From Streptomyces lomondensis (GTDB lineage Bacteria; Actinomycetota; Actinomycetes; Streptomycetales; Streptomycetaceae), in assembly GCF_014651035.1 (NCBI RefSeq), contig NZ_BMWC01000003.1:372001-436000 (forward strand): 64,000 nucleotides of DNA. The letters are read 5' to 3'. The notes beneath the pieces are model-generated. The model was given only the letters and a program-made list of their open reading frames with translations. It did no database searches and had not been told where the DNA came from. Shown in pieces: positions 11,589 to 20,724 of the stretch (positions are counted from its first letter, which is position 1; the number at the start of each line of letters is the position of its first letter). The translations under genes were made by a program, and so were the position numbers.

Positions 11589-12692
11589 ATGAGGCGCTTG
11601 GGGAGCACGCGACGCACGGGACGAACATGGCGCGGGACGGTTGCGGCGACGGCGTGTGCGGCGGCACTGGCCGCCCTGACCGCCGCACCGGCACAGGCCC
11701 ACGAGCCGGAGCGCCGCGTGCCGCACTGGCAGCTCAAGGACACCGGCACTCCGGACGCGCGGTTCCGCGGGCTGGCCGCCGTCAGCCGGAACACCGCCTG
11801 GGCCGCCGGGACCGGCGGCACCGTCCTGCGCACCACGGACGGCGGCGCCACCTGGCGGAACGTCTCGCCCCCGGGCGCGGCGGAGTTGCAGTTCCGGGAC
11901 GTCGAGGCGTTCGACGCGCGCCGGGCCGTCGTCCTGGCCATCGGCGAGGGCGAGGCGTCCCGCGTGTACCGCACCGACGACGGCGGCACGACCTGGACGG
12001 AGTCCTTCCGCAACACCGACCCGAAGGCCTTCTACGACTGCATGGCCTTCTTCGACCACCGCCACGGCCTCGCGATGAGCGACCCGGTGGACGGCAGGTT
12101 CCGCATCCTGTCCACCGGCGACGGCGGCCGTACCTGGAGGGTGCTGCCGAGCGAGGGCATGCCGCCCGCGCAGGAGGGGGAGGCCGGATTCGCGGCGAGC
12201 GGCCAGTGCCTGGTCACCTCCGGACCGAAGGACGTCTGGCTCGCCACCGGCGGGGCCGCACGCGCGCGTGTCCTGCACTCCGCCGACCGGGGACTCACCT
12301 GGACGGCCACCGACACCCCTCTCCCGGCGGGCGACCCGGCCCGGGGAGTCTTCGCCCTGGCCTTCCGCGACCGCACCCACGGTCTCGCCGTCGGCGGCGA
12401 CTTCCGCCCGGATCAGCCCTCACCGCGGGCCGCCGCCCGCACCGCCGACGGCGGCCGCGCCTGGCGCCCCGCCGCCATGCCCCCGGCCGCCTACCGCTCC
12501 GGTGTCGCCTGGCTCCCGCACAGCCGCAGCGCCGCCCTCGCGGTCGGCCCCACCGGCACCGACCTCACCACGGACGGCGGCCGCACCTGGCGCACGGTCG
12601 ACACGGGCTCCTACGACACCGTCGACTGCACCCCGGACCAAGCCTGCTGGGCCGCCGGGGAGAAGGGGCGCGTTGCCCGCCTGGAGCACTGA
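11589..12692 (+). CDS. Secreted beta-propeller protein (BNR/YCF48-like repeats)
   Basis: A 367-residue protein with a signal peptide (RRTGRTWRGTVAATACAAAL..AQA, which looks twin-arginine-like but lacks a strict RRxFLK). The mature part has repeated blades with Asp-box-like motifs: TTDGGATW, TDDGGTTW, TGDGGRTW, SADRGLTW, TADGGRAW and TTDGGRTW, six copies in all, as in sialidase and photosystem II stability factor HCF136-like propellers. No catalytic sialidase residues can be assigned. It is often annotated as oxidoreductase in Streptomyces without evidence. The start was set at the ATG just before the signal peptide. Confidence 0.8.
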   Translation: MRRLGSTRRTGRTWRGTVAATACAAALAALTAAPAQAHEPERRVPHWQLKDTGTPDARFRGLAAVSRNTAWAAGTGGTVLRTTDGGATWRNVSPPGAAELQFRDVEAFDARRAVVLAIGEGEASRVYRTDDGGTTWTESFRNTDPKAFYDCMAFFDHRHGLAMSDPVDGRFRILSTGDGGRTWRVLPSEGMPPAQEGEAGFAASGQCLVTSGPKDVWLATGGAARARVLHSADRGLTWTATDTPLPAGDPARGVFALAFRDRTHGLAVGGDFRPDQPSPRAAARTADGGRAWRPAAMPPAAYRSGVAWLPHSRSAALAVGPTGTDLTTDGGRTWRTVDTGSYDTVDCTPDQACWAAGEKGRVARLEH

Positions 12693-12761
12693 GCATGCGG
12701 TATGCCCTGATTGTTGGCAGTGTGGGTACTCGTTCACTGAAGTGAAAGGAAGTGAGCGGTA

Positions 12762-13085
12762 ATGCCACGCGGTTCGAGCTCCAAACGGGAGCGGCAGTAC
12801 GAGCACATCAAGAAGAGTGCGCAGGAGCGGGGCGAGGGCACCGGCCGCGCCAAGGAGATCGCCGCCCGGACGGTGAACAAGGAGCGCGCCCGCTCCGGCG
12901 AGTCGAAGACGGCCAGCCGCACGTCCACGAAGGACATGTCGTCCGGCAAGCGCGGCGGCCAGCGGTCGGGCCAGGGGTCCCAGGGTCCCACGTACGACCA
13001 GCTGTACCAGGAGGCCAAGCGCAAGGGCGTCGAGGGCCGTTCCAGCATGAACAAGAGCCAGCTGCAGCGCGCACTGGGCAAGTGA
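12762..13085 (+). CDS. Small, highly basic, low-complexity protein
   Basis: A 107-residue protein rich in Lys, Arg, Ser and Gly: a charged N-terminal half (SSSKRERQYEHIKKSA, GRAKEIAARTVNKERAR), a Gly/Ser/Gln-rich middle, and a C-terminal helix-hairpin segment TYDQLYQEAKRKGVEGRSSM-NKSQLQRAL that resembles the Rho N-terminal (SAP-like) nucleic-acid-binding motif. Homologues are labelled plasmid stabilisation protein without support. A GGGTAC element at 12724-12729, about 33 nt upstream, could be a sigma-B type -10 box, which would suit a stress-induced nucleic-acid-binding protein; this is weak. Confidence 0.75.
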   Translation: MPRGSSSKRERQYEHIKKSAQERGEGTGRAKEIAARTVNKERARSGESKTASRTSTKDMSSGKRGGQRSGQGSQGPTYDQLYQEAKRKGVEGRSSMNKSQLQRALGK

Positions 13086-13101
13086 GGCAGACGCCTCCCG
13101 A

Positions 13102-13131
13102 GGCCGGCGGGACTCCCTGGGCCCGCCGGCC
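13102..13131 (+). terminator. Hairpin after the small basic protein gene
   Basis: A perfect 10-bp stem GGCCGGCGGG / CCCGCCGGCC with a 10-nt loop, 17 nt after the stop at 13085. Confidence 0.75.
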
Positions 13132-13160
13132 TTCGCGCTGCCCGTAGGCTCGTGCCCACC

Positions 13161-13853
13161 ATGACGACCGTACGCATCCCCGAGGACTGGCCCGCCACCG
13201 AGGAACAGGCCCGCGCCGTCCAGGACGCACTGCGCGCACGCGTGATCCTCGACGAACCGGGGCCGCCGCCCGGAACGGGCCGTGTGACCGGGGTCGACGT
13301 CGCGTACGACGACGAACGGGACGTCGTCGCGGCCGCGGCGGTCGTACTGGACGCATCGACGCTCGACGTGGTCGCCGAGGCCACGGCGGTCGGCCGGGTC
13401 TCCTTCCCCTACGTGCCCGGACTCCTCGCCTTCCGCGAGATCCCCACGGTCCTCGCCGCGCTCGACGCCCTGCCGTGCCCGCCCGGCCTGGTGGTCTGCG
13501 ACGGCTACGGCCTCGCCCACCCCCGCCGCTTCGGCCTCGCCAGCCACCTCGGCGTCCTGACCGGCCTGCCCACGATCGGCGTCGCCAAGAACCCCTTCAC
13601 CTTCGCCTACGACGACCCGGACACCCCGCGCGGCAGTTCCTCCGCGCTGCTCGCCGGTGCCGAGGAGGTCGGCCGCGCCCTGCGCACCCGGGACGCCGTC
13701 AAGCCGGTCTTCGTCTCCGTGGGCCACCGCGTGACCCTGGCGAACGCCTGCGCCCACACCCTCGCCCTGACCCCCGAGTACCGCCTCCCGGAGACCACGC
13801 GCAGGGCCGACGCGCTGTGCCGGCAGGCGCTGCGGGCGACCTACTCCGCCTGA
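13161..13853 (+). CDS. nfi: Endonuclease V (deoxyinosine 3' endonuclease)
   Basis: A 230-residue protein with the endonuclease V core: GVDVAYDD (first catalytic Asp about 46), FPYVPGLLAFREIP (the wedge PYIP-like motif and active-site Glu), VCDGYGLAHPRRFGLASHLG and GVAKNPF. It nicks DNA one base 3' of deoxyinosine and acts in repair of deaminated adenine; some homologues cut inosine in RNA. A GTG three codons upstream is possible, but the ATG at 13161 fits family length. Its last 13 nt overlap the convergent small gene. Confidence 0.93.
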   Translation: MTTVRIPEDWPATEEQARAVQDALRARVILDEPGPPPGTGRVTGVDVAYDDERDVVAAAAVVLDASTLDVVAEATAVGRVSFPYVPGLLAFREIPTVLAALDALPCPPGLVVCDGYGLAHPRRFGLASHLGVLTGLPTIGVAKNPFTFAYDDPDTPRGSSSALLAGAEEVGRALRTRDAVKPVFVSVGHRVTLANACAHTLALTPEYRLPETTRRADALCRQALRATYSA

Positions 13854-14035
13854 GCCTCCACGCGCCAGCGGCCCACCTCGCGGTACTCCGAGTCGTACAC
13901 GACCGACCCGTCCCCGGGTTCGAGCGCGTAGTGGCGCAGATTGCCGCCCCAGTACCTGAGAATCCGGCCCAGCTCGCCCGCCGGGTCCTTGGTCAACGCG
14001 GCGTCGTCCATGGTGACTTCCAGAAGGAACTTCAT
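13841..14035 (-). CDS. Small conserved-looking hypothetical protein
   Basis: A 64-residue protein beginning MKFLLEVTMDDAALTKDPAGELGRIL and ending in a tryptophan-containing strand. It looks globular and strand-rich, without membrane or signal segments; I do not know its function. An in-frame ATG three codons upstream (14042-14044) is an alternative start, and the GGAAGG lying between the two ATGs is closer than usual to the inner one. Confidence 0.65.
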   Translation of the reverse strand: MKFLLEVTMDDAALTKDPAGELGRILRYWGGNLRHYALEPGDGSVVYDSEYREVGRWRVEAQAE

Positions 14036-14214
14036 GCCTTCCATGGTTTCATTGAAGTCCTTGTTGGCACTTTCCGAGCTGTCGCCCGGGCTGGGGCGCG
14101 GAAAGTCTCAAACCGGGGGAGGCCCCTGCCGCGAGCGGGCGGTGCGATCTGAGTACCGGCTCTGAGTACCTGTACGGATGCCGGGCCGCCACCCCCGTCG
14201 GCAGGCTGGGGCGC

Positions 14215-14361
14215 ATGACAACGCACCGCGCCCCCAAGCCAGTTGCCGGCCCGACCCAGACCGTCGAGCGGGCCGTCACCATAGGGCTGATCCTCGCCGT
14301 GCTGGCGGGGTTCGCCTGGATCGCCGGGATGATCTACACGATCGCCGAGTGGCCGCTGTAG
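14215..14361 (+). CDS. 48-residue single-pass membrane protein
   Basis: A short frame starting MTTHRAPKPVAG and ending EWPL, with one strong transmembrane segment (about 22-43, TIGLILAVLAGFAWIAGMIYTI). Codon use follows the local high-GC3 pattern. No good ribosome site is visible (GGCTGGGG is nearest). It lies between two minus-strand genes, so it has its own transcription unit if real. No function can be given. Confidence 0.5.
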   Translation: MTTHRAPKPVAGPTQTVERAVTIGLILAVLAGFAWIAGMIYTIAEWPL

Positions 14362-14377
14362 GCCGTCCGGCGGCCCC

Positions 14378-15556
14378 TCAGCGGGCCGACGCGACGCGGA
14401 AGCGGATGCCCGCCGCGCGCAGCCGGTCGATCAGCGCGTCGCCCATCGCCACCGCGGTGGTGACCTGACCCGCCGTCCTCGGCAGGTCGTCGAGGGCGAG
14501 GCACAGCGCCGACTCGGCGAGCATCTTCGCCGTCTCGTCGTACCCGGGATCGCCGCCCGAGACCTCCGTGCAGACCCGACGGCCGCCGCCCTCGCCCACG
14601 AAGCGCAGGGAGAACCAGCTCTTCGCCCGCTTCTCCGGGCTCGGACCGTCCCCGGGCCTGACCCGGCCGGACAGCCAGCGCCGCGCGGGCGGCACCTGGG
14701 CCGCCGCGACCAGCGCGCCGACGGCCGCGACCCCGCCCACCGCGACCGGCAGGTGCCGCACGGCCGCGTACTGCCGGTAGCGGAAGTCGGGCCCGTACCG
14801 GTCGAGCGCCGCCGCCGAGCGCCGCACGATCTGCGGGTCGATGGTCGGCAGCGGCAGCGCCCACGCGCCGACCTCCTTGGCGAACCGCGGCGCGCCCACC
14901 GGCGCCGACACCCGCCGGCCCACCAGCCGCGGCTCGTGCCGCCGCCGGTCCCGAGCGGCCGCAGCCATCTCCCGCTGCCGCGCGAACTGGTTGAGGGCGG
15001 AGGCGAAGGTCCCGCCCGAGAACGCGGCGTCCGCGGTGACGAAGCCCTCCACGGCCAGCGGCACGCCCTCGGGGAGCTGCCGCACGGTGAAGTACACGCC
15101 CAGGTCGTGCGGGATCGAGTCGAACCCGGCGGCGTGCACCAGCCGTGCGCCGGTCTCACGCGCGCGTGCGTCGTGCCGGACGTACATCAGGTCCACGAAC
15201 TCGGGCTCGCCGCAGAGGTCGAGGTAGTCGGTCCCGGCGTCCGCGCAGGCGGCGACCAGGTCCTCGCCGTAGGTCACGTACGGGCCGACCGTCGTGGCCA
15301 CCACGCGCGCGTGCTCGGCGAGGGCGCGCAGCGAGTCCGGGTCGGAAGCGTCCGCCCGCAGCACCCCGGCCTCCGCGCCGCCGGGCAGCCGCTCCCGCAG
15401 CCGCTCCAGCTTCTCGGTGCTGCGGCCCGCGATCGCCCAGCGCAGCCCCTTCGGCGCGTGGGCTGCGAGGTACTCCGCGGTGAGCGCTCCGGTGAAGCTG
15501 GTGGCCCCGAAGAGCACGATGTCGTACGGACGGTCCGTCCTGTTTTGCCTGCTCAT
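14378..15556 (-). CDS. Saccharopine dehydrogenase-like / trans-acting enoyl reductase family protein
   Basis: A 392-residue protein with an N-terminal Rossmann nucleotide-binding start (YDIVLFGATSFTGALTAEYLA, about 11-31), IAGRSTEKLERL, and VVATTVGPYVTYGEDLVAAC..GTDYLDLCGEPEFV, all hallmarks of the saccharopine-dehydrogenase-like superfamily. Mycobacterial relatives serve as trans-acting enoyl reductases in phenolphthiocerol synthesis; the Streptomyces copies are not assigned and true lysine-pathway activity is unlikely. It may reduce a lipid or polyketide intermediate. The ATG is followed by the typical SRQNRTDRP lead-in. It is monocistronic. Confidence 0.85.
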   Translation of the reverse strand: MSRQNRTDRPYDIVLFGATSFTGALTAEYLAAHAPKGLRWAIAGRSTEKLERLRERLPGGAEAGVLRADASDPDSLRALAEHARVVATTVGPYVTYGEDLVAACADAGTDYLDLCGEPEFVDLMYVRHDARARETGARLVHAAGFDSIPHDLGVYFTVRQLPEGVPLAVEGFVTADAAFSGGTFASALNQFARQREMAAAARDRRRHEPRLVGRRVSAPVGAPRFAKEVGAWALPLPTIDPQIVRRSAAALDRYGPDFRYRQYAAVRHLPVAVGGVAAVGALVAAAQVPPARRWLSGRVRPGDGPSPEKRAKSWFSLRFVGEGGGRRVCTEVSGGDPGYDETAKMLAESALCLALDDLPRTAGQVTTAVAMGDALIDRLRAAGIRFRVASAR

Positions 15557-15647
15557 GACACCCCTCGGTCGTGCAGCCCGTGCCGCTGTCGGTGGCCGAG
15601 GCTAGCGTGAGGAGTGCGGAGCCCGACGACGAGCCCGGAGGACGACG

Positions 15648-16028
15648 ATGGCCGTGCCCAGGAATGCCCTGAAGAAGTGGGAGAAAGTGCGCGCGTTCGC
15701 GCTGGGGCTGCCGGGTGCCGTCGAGGAGTTCCCCTGGGGCGAGTCCGTCGCGAAGGTCAACAAGAAGGTGTTCGTCTTCCTCGGCGTCGAGGACGGCAGT
15801 TACCCCCTGGGTGTGACGGTGAAGCTCAAGGACGAGACGGCCCACGCGCACGCGCTGGCCTGCCCCGGCGCCGAGCCCGCCGGATACGGCCTGGGCAAGG
15901 CGGGCTGGGTGAGCATCCCCCTGGAACACGAGGGCGCCCCGGCCGCGGAGGTGCTGTGCGACTGGGTGGAGGAGAGCTATCGGGTGATCGCGCCGAAGCG
16001 GCTGACGGCGGAGCTGGACGGGCACTGA
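15648..16028 (+). CDS. MmcQ/YjbR family protein
   Basis: A 126-residue cytoplasmic protein: [38 protein letters not shown], then [12 protein letters not shown] and a C-terminal [14 protein letters not shown]. This is the CyaY-like double-wing fold of MmcQ/YjbR proteins, suggested to bind DNA. It begins at an ATG following GGAGGACGACG. The function in Streptomyces is not known. Confidence 0.88.
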   Translation: MAVPRNALKKWEKVRAFALGLPGAVEEFPWGESVAKVNKKVFVFLGVEDGSYPLGVTVKLKDETAHAHALACPGAEPAGYGLGKAGWVSIPLEHEGAPAAEVLCDWVEESYRVIAPKRLTAELDGH

Positions 16029-16095
16029 CCCCGTCCGGCAGATTGCTAAGCGCTTGCTCGTTCAGGTCTTGTGCCGACTGGAACGTGTTCTTAGC

Positions 16096-16131
16096 ATCAC
16101 TGGTGTTACATCACTTGTGTCACAGCACTGG
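16096..16131 (+). promoter_or_regulatory. Tandem repeat and MerR-site-like element before the beta-oxidation operon
   Basis: ATCACTGGTGTTAC (16096-16109) is followed head to tail by ATCACTTGTGTCAC (16110-16123) and a partial third copy AGCACTGG. The word TCACAGCACTGG at 16120-16131 recurs exactly, in the corresponding orientation, in the promoter of the convergent merR gene (21449-21460). The element ends 7 nt before the CoA-transferase ATG, so binding would block or reposition initiation close to the ribosome site. Confidence 0.6.
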
Positions 16132-16138
16132 GGGCTGG

Positions 16139-17299
16139 ATGACCACGGCAAGGACGCCAGGACACGGCCCGCTCACCGGCGTGCGCGTGGTCGAGCTGGC
16201 CGGCATCGGGCCCGGCCCGTTCGCCGCCATGCTCCTGGCCGACCTCGGCGCCGACGTCGTGCGCGTGGACCGGCCCGGCGGCCCCGGCCTCGGGATCGAC
16301 CCGGCGTACGACGTCACCAACCGCAACAAGCGCTCCGTGGTCGTCGACCTGAAGTCCCCGGGCGGCCCGGACCAGGTGCTCGGCCTCGCCGCCCGCGCCG
16401 ACATCCTGGTCGAGGGCTACCGCCCCGGTGTCGCCGAGCGCCTCGGCGTCGGCCCCGAGCCCTGCCACGCCCGCAACCCGCGTCTGGTCTACGGCCGGAT
16501 GACCGGCTGGGGCCAGGACGGCCCGCTGGCCCACCGCGCCGGGCACGACATCGCGTACCTCGCCCCCACCGGCGTCCTCGGCATGATCGGCCGGCCGGAC
16601 GAACCGCCGCCGGCCCCGGCCAACCTGCTCGGCGACTACGCGGGCGGCTCCCTCTACCTCGTCGTCGGCGTCCTCGCCGCCCTCCACCACGCGCGGGCGA
16701 CCGGCACCGGCCAGGTCGTCGACGCCGCCATCGTCGACGGCGCCGCCCATCTCGCCGCGATGATCCACGGCATGCTCGCCGCCGGGGGCTGGCAGGACCG
16801 CCGCGGCGCCAACCTCCTGGACGGCGGCTGCCCGTACTACGGGACGTACGAGACGGCCGACGGGAGGTACATGGCCGTCGGCGCCCTGGAGCCGCAGTTC
16901 TACGCGGAGTTCCTCGCCCTCCTCGGCATCGAGGACCAGGGCGCGGCCCGCAAGGACATCGCCCGGTGGGGCGAACTGCGCGACCAGGTCGCCGCCCGTT
17001 TCAAGACCCGTACGAGGGACGAGTGGACGGCCGTCTTCGACGGCTCCGACGCGTGCGTGGCGCCCGTGCTGTCGCTGCGCGAGGCTCCGCACCACCCGCA
17101 CCTGGCCGCCCGCGGCACCTTCACCGACCACGGCGGCATCAGCCAGCCCGCCCCGGCCCCCCGCTTCTCCGCGACCCCGACCTCCGTCCGCACCGGCCCG
17201 GCCCGGCCGGGCGCCGACACGGCGGACGTCGCCCGGGACTGGGACGTGCCCGGGCTGCTCCCCTCGTCCCGCATCCCTCAGCGAAAGGCCTCCTCGTGA
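16139..17299 (+). CDS. CaiB/BaiF CoA-transferase, alpha-methylacyl-CoA racemase type
   Basis: A 386-residue class III CoA-transferase-fold protein: [33 protein letters not shown] at the N-terminus, [46 protein letters not shown] and [16 protein letters not shown]. The HxxD-type pair in GHDIAYL and the overall motif set favour alpha-methylacyl-CoA racemase, which epimerises 2-methyl branched acyl-CoAs so that they can enter beta-oxidation. It is the first gene of an operon with thiolase and FadB. The ATG follows GGGGG; an upstream open frame exists but lacks family similarity. It ends inside the thiolase start (GTGA). Confidence 0.9.
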   Translation: MTTARTPGHGPLTGVRVVELAGIGPGPFAAMLLADLGADVVRVDRPGGPGLGIDPAYDVTNRNKRSVVVDLKSPGGPDQVLGLAARADILVEGYRPGVAERLGVGPEPCHARNPRLVYGRMTGWGQDGPLAHRAGHDIAYLAPTGVLGMIGRPDEPPPAPANLLGDYAGGSLYLVVGVLAALHHARATGTGQVVDAAIVDGAAHLAAMIHGMLAAGGWQDRRGANLLDGGCPYYGTYETADGRYMAVGALEPQFYAEFLALLGIEDQGAARKDIARWGELRDQVAARFKTRTRDEWTAVFDGSDACVAPVLSLREAPHHPHLAARGTFTDHGGISQPAPAPRFSATPTSVRTGPARPGADTADVARDWDVPGLLPSSRIPQRKASS

Positions 17300-18510
17300 G
17301 CACCGAAGCGTATGTGTACGACGCGATCCGCACCCCGCGCGGGCGCGGCAAGGCCAATGGCGCCCTGCACGGCACCAAGCCCATCGACCTCGTCGTCGGA
17401 CTCATCCACGAGATCCGCGCCCGGTTCCCGGGCCTCGACCCGGCCGCCGTCGACGACATCGTGCTCGGTGTCGTCGGCCCGGTCGGCGACCAGGGCTCCG
17501 ACATCGCCCGGATCGCCGCCATCGCCGCGGGGCTGCCCGACACGGTGGCCGGCGTGCAGGAGAACCGCTTCTGCGCCTCGGGCCTGGAGGCCGTCAACCT
17601 GGCCGCCGCCAAGGTCCGCTCGGGCTGGGAGGACCTCGTGCTCGCGGGCGGTGTCGAGTCGATGTCCCGGGTGCCGATGGCCTCCGACGGCGGCGCCTGG
17701 TTCAACGACCCGATGACCAACCTCCAGGTCAACTTCGTACCGCAGGGCATCGGCGCCGACCTGATCGCCACCATCGAGGGCTTCTCCCGGCGGGACGTCG
17801 ACGAGTACGCGGCGCTCTCGCAGGAGCGGGCCGCCACCGCCTGGAAGGAGGGCCGCTTCGAGAGGTCCGTCGTCCCGGTGAAGGACCGCAGCGGCCTCGT
17901 CGTCCTCGACCACGACGAGCACCTGCGCCCCGGCACCACCGCCGACTCCCTCGCCAAGCTGAAGCCGTCCTTCGCGGACATCGGCGAACTCGGCGGCTTC
18001 GACGCGGTGGCGCTCCAGCAGTACCACTGGGTGGAGAAGATCGACCACGTCCACCACGCGGGCAACTCCTCCGGCATCGTCGACGGCGCCTCCCTCGTCG
18101 CGATCGGCTCCCGGGAGGTCGGCGAGCGCTACGGCCTCACACCCCGCGCGCGGATCGTCTCCGCCGCCGTGTCCGGCTCCGAGCCGACCATCATGCTCAC
18201 CGGCCCCGCCCCCGCCACCCGCAAGGCCCTCGCCAAGGCCGGGCTGACCATCGACGACATCGACCTCGTCGAGATCAACGAGGCGTTCGCGGCGGTCGTG
18301 CTGCGCTTCGTGAAGGACATGGGCCTGTCCCTGGACAAGGTCAACGTCAACGGCGGCGCCATCGCGCTGGGCCACCCCCTCGGCGCGACCGGCGCGATGA
18401 TCCTCGGCACGCTCGTCGACGAACTCGAGCGCCAGGACAAGCGCTACGGCCTCGCCACGCTGTGCGTCGGCGGCGGCATGGGCGTCGCCACGATCGTCGA
18501 GCGCATCTGA
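17296..18510 (+). CDS. Acetyl-CoA acyltransferase (thiolase, FadA-type)
   Basis: A 404-residue thiolase with nucleophile Cys in [16 protein letters not shown] (about 93), NEAFAAV, the catalytic His in [16 protein letters not shown], and the second Cys in LCVGGGMG. It cleaves 3-ketoacyl-CoA to acetyl-CoA plus shortened acyl-CoA. The GTG start shares GTGA with the stop of the preceding gene, which indicates translational coupling. Together with the next gene it forms the bacterial FadAB-type beta-oxidation pair. Confidence 0.94.
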   Translation: MSTEAYVYDAIRTPRGRGKANGALHGTKPIDLVVGLIHEIRARFPGLDPAAVDDIVLGVVGPVGDQGSDIARIAAIAAGLPDTVAGVQENRFCASGLEAVNLAAAKVRSGWEDLVLAGGVESMSRVPMASDGGAWFNDPMTNLQVNFVPQGIGADLIATIEGFSRRDVDEYAALSQERAATAWKEGRFERSVVPVKDRSGLVVLDHDEHLRPGTTADSLAKLKPSFADIGELGGFDAVALQQYHWVEKIDHVHHAGNSSGIVDGASLVAIGSREVGERYGLTPRARIVSAAVSGSEPTIMLTGPAPATRKALAKAGLTIDDIDLVEINEAFAAVVLRFVKDMGLSLDKVNVNGGAIALGHPLGATGAMILGTLVDELERQDKRYGLATLCVGGGMGVATIVERI

Positions 18511-18543
18511 CCCCCTCCCGACGGATCAACGGAGCACCTCCAC

Positions 18544-20724
18544 ATGAGCACTGAATCCACCACCATCCGCTGGGAACAGGACCGCACCGGCCTCGTCACC
18601 CTCGTCATCGACGACCCGAACCAGTCCGCGAACACCATGAACCAGGCGTTCCGCGACTCCCTCGCCGCCGTCACCGACCGCCTGGAGGCCGAGAAGGACA
18701 CCATCCGGGGCGTCATCATCACCTCGGCCAAGAAGACCTTCTTCGCCGGCGGCGACCTGCGCGACCTGATCCGCGTCACGCCCGAGACCGCCCAGGAGCT
18801 GTTCGACGGCGGCATGGCCATCAAGCGGAACCTGCGCCGCATCGAGACCCTCGGCAAGCCCGTCGTCGCCGCCCTCAACGGCGCGGCCCTGGGCGGCGGT
18901 TACGAGATCGCCCTGGCCTGCCACCACCGCGTCGCCCTGGACGCGCCCGGCTCCAAGATCGGCTGCCCCGAGGTCACCCTCGGCCTGCTGCCCGGAGGCG
19001 GCGGCGTCGTCCGCACGGTCCGCCTGCTCGGCATCGCCGACGCCCTGCTCAAGGTCCTCCTCCAGGGCACCCAGTACAGCCCGCGCCGCGCCCTGGAGAA
19101 CGGCCTCGTCGACGAGGTGGCCGACACCCAGGAAGAACTCCTCGAAAAGGCCCGCGCCTTCATCGACGCCCACCCCGAGTCCCAGCAGCCCTGGGACAAG
19201 CCCGGGTACAAGATCCCCGGCGGCACCCCGGCCAACCCCAAGTTCGCGGCGAACCTGCCCGCTTTCCCGGCCACCCTGCGCAAGCAGACGAACGGCGCCC
19301 CCTACCCGGCACCGCGCAACATCCTCGCGGCCGCCGTCGAGGGCTCCCAGGTCGACTTCGAGACCGCCCAGGTCATCGAGGCCCGCTACTTCGTGGAACT
19401 CGCCGCCGGGCAGACGTCGAAGAACATGATCCAGGCCTTCTTCTTCGACCTCCAGGCCGTCAACTCCGGCGCCAACCGCCCCAAGGGCATCGAGCCGCGC
19501 CAGGTCCGCAGGGTCGCCGTTCTCGGCGCCGGGATGATGGGCGCGGGCATCGCCTACTCCTGCGCCCGCGCCGGCATCGACGTCGTGCTGAAGGACGTCT
19601 CCCTGGAGGCGGCCGTCAAGGGCAAGGGCTACTCCGAGAAGCTCTGCGCGAAGGCCGTCGCCAAGGGCCGTACGACGCAGGAGAAGGCGGACGCGCTGCT
19701 CACGCGCATCACTCCCACGGCCGAGGTCCAGGACCTGGCCGGCTGCGACGCCGTGATCGAGGCGGTCTTCGAGGACACCTCCCTCAAGCACAAGGTGTTC
19801 CAGGAGATCCAGCACGTCGTCGCCCCCGACGCGCTGCTGTGCTCCAACACCTCCACCCTGCCCATCACCGCGCTCGCCGAAGGCGTCGAACGCCAGGCCG
19901 ACTTCATCGGACTGCACTTCTTCTCGCCCGTCGACAAGATGCCGCTCGTCGAGATCATCAAGGGCGCGCGCACGGGCGAGGAGGCCCTGGCCCGCGCCTT
20001 CGACCTGGTCCGGCAGATCAACAAGACGCCGATCGTCGTCAACGACTCGCGCGGCTTCTTCACCTCGCGGGTCATCGGGCACTTCCTCAACGAGGGCGTC
20101 GCCATGGTCGGCGAGGGCGTCGAGCCCGCCTCGGTCGAACAGGCCGCCGCCCAGGCCGGCTACCCGGCCAAGGTGCTGTCCCTGATGGACGAGCTGACCC
20201 TGACCCTGCCCCGCAAGATCCGCGCGGAGACCAGGCGGGCCGTCGAGGAGGCCGGCGGCACCTGGACGCCCCACCCCGCCGAGGCGGTCATCGACCGCAT
20301 GGTCGACGAGTTCGGCCGCGCGGGCCGCAGCGGCGGCGCCGGCTTCTACGACTACGACGAGGACGGCAAGCGCACCGGGCTCTGGCCGGGCCTGCGCGAG
20401 CACTTCACCAAGCCCGGCTACCAGATCCCGTTCCGGGACATGCAGGAGCGCATGCTGTTCTCCGAGGCGCTGGACACCGTCCGGCTGCTGGAGGAGGGCG
20501 TGCTGACCTCCGTCGCCGACGCCAACGTCGGCTCGATCTTCGGCATCGGCTTCCCGGGCTGGACCGGCGGCGTGCTCCAGTACATCAACGGCTACGAGGG
20601 AGGCCTGCCCGGATTCGTGGCACGCGCGCGGGAACTCGCCGAGCGCTACGGCGACCGCTTCACGCCGCCCGCGCTGCTGGTGGAGAAGGCGGAGAAGGGG
20701 GAGCGGTTCAGCGACTCAGCCTGA
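18544..20724 (+). CDS. fadB: FadB-type bifunctional enoyl-CoA hydratase / 3-hydroxyacyl-CoA dehydrogenase
   Basis: A 726-residue fusion. The N-terminal crotonase domain (about 1-300) has the oxyanion-hole elements FFAGGDLRDL and NGAALGGGYEIALACHHRVA. The central NAD-binding domain starts at VRRVAVLGAGMMGAGIAYSCARAG (about 321) and is followed by GLHFFSPVDKMPLVEI and FFTSRVIGHFLNEG. The C-terminal 3HCDH domain ends the protein. It performs the hydration and dehydrogenation steps of beta-oxidation and probably forms a complex with the thiolase 34 nt upstream. The ATG follows GGAGC. Its last 9 nt overlap the convergent merR. Confidence 0.95.
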   Translation: MSTESTTIRWEQDRTGLVTLVIDDPNQSANTMNQAFRDSLAAVTDRLEAEKDTIRGVIITSAKKTFFAGGDLRDLIRVTPETAQELFDGGMAIKRNLRRIETLGKPVVAALNGAALGGGYEIALACHHRVALDAPGSKIGCPEVTLGLLPGGGGVVRTVRLLGIADALLKVLLQGTQYSPRRALENGLVDEVADTQEELLEKARAFIDAHPESQQPWDKPGYKIPGGTPANPKFAANLPAFPATLRKQTNGAPYPAPRNILAAAVEGSQVDFETAQVIEARYFVELAAGQTSKNMIQAFFFDLQAVNSGANRPKGIEPRQVRRVAVLGAGMMGAGIAYSCARAGIDVVLKDVSLEAAVKGKGYSEKLCAKAVAKGRTTQEKADALLTRITPTAEVQDLAGCDAVIEAVFEDTSLKHKVFQEIQHVVAPDALLCSNTSTLPITALAEGVERQADFIGLHFFSPVDKMPLVEIIKGARTGEEALARAFDLVRQINKTPIVVNDSRGFFTSRVIGHFLNEGVAMVGEGVEPASVEQAAAQAGYPAKVLSLMDELTLTLPRKIRAETRRAVEEAGGTWTPHPAEAVIDRMVDEFGRAGRSGGAGFYDYDEDGKRTGLWPGLREHFTKPGYQIPFRDMQERMLFSEALDTVRLLEEGVLTSVADANVGSIFGIGFPGWTGGVLQYINGYEGGLPGFVARARELAERYGDRFTPPALLVEKAEKGERFSDSA

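Noticed and set aside
16054..17295. N-terminal extension of the thiolase frame through the CoA-transferase gene
   Set aside because: It is a shadow in another frame; the thiolase begins at the GTG at 17296.
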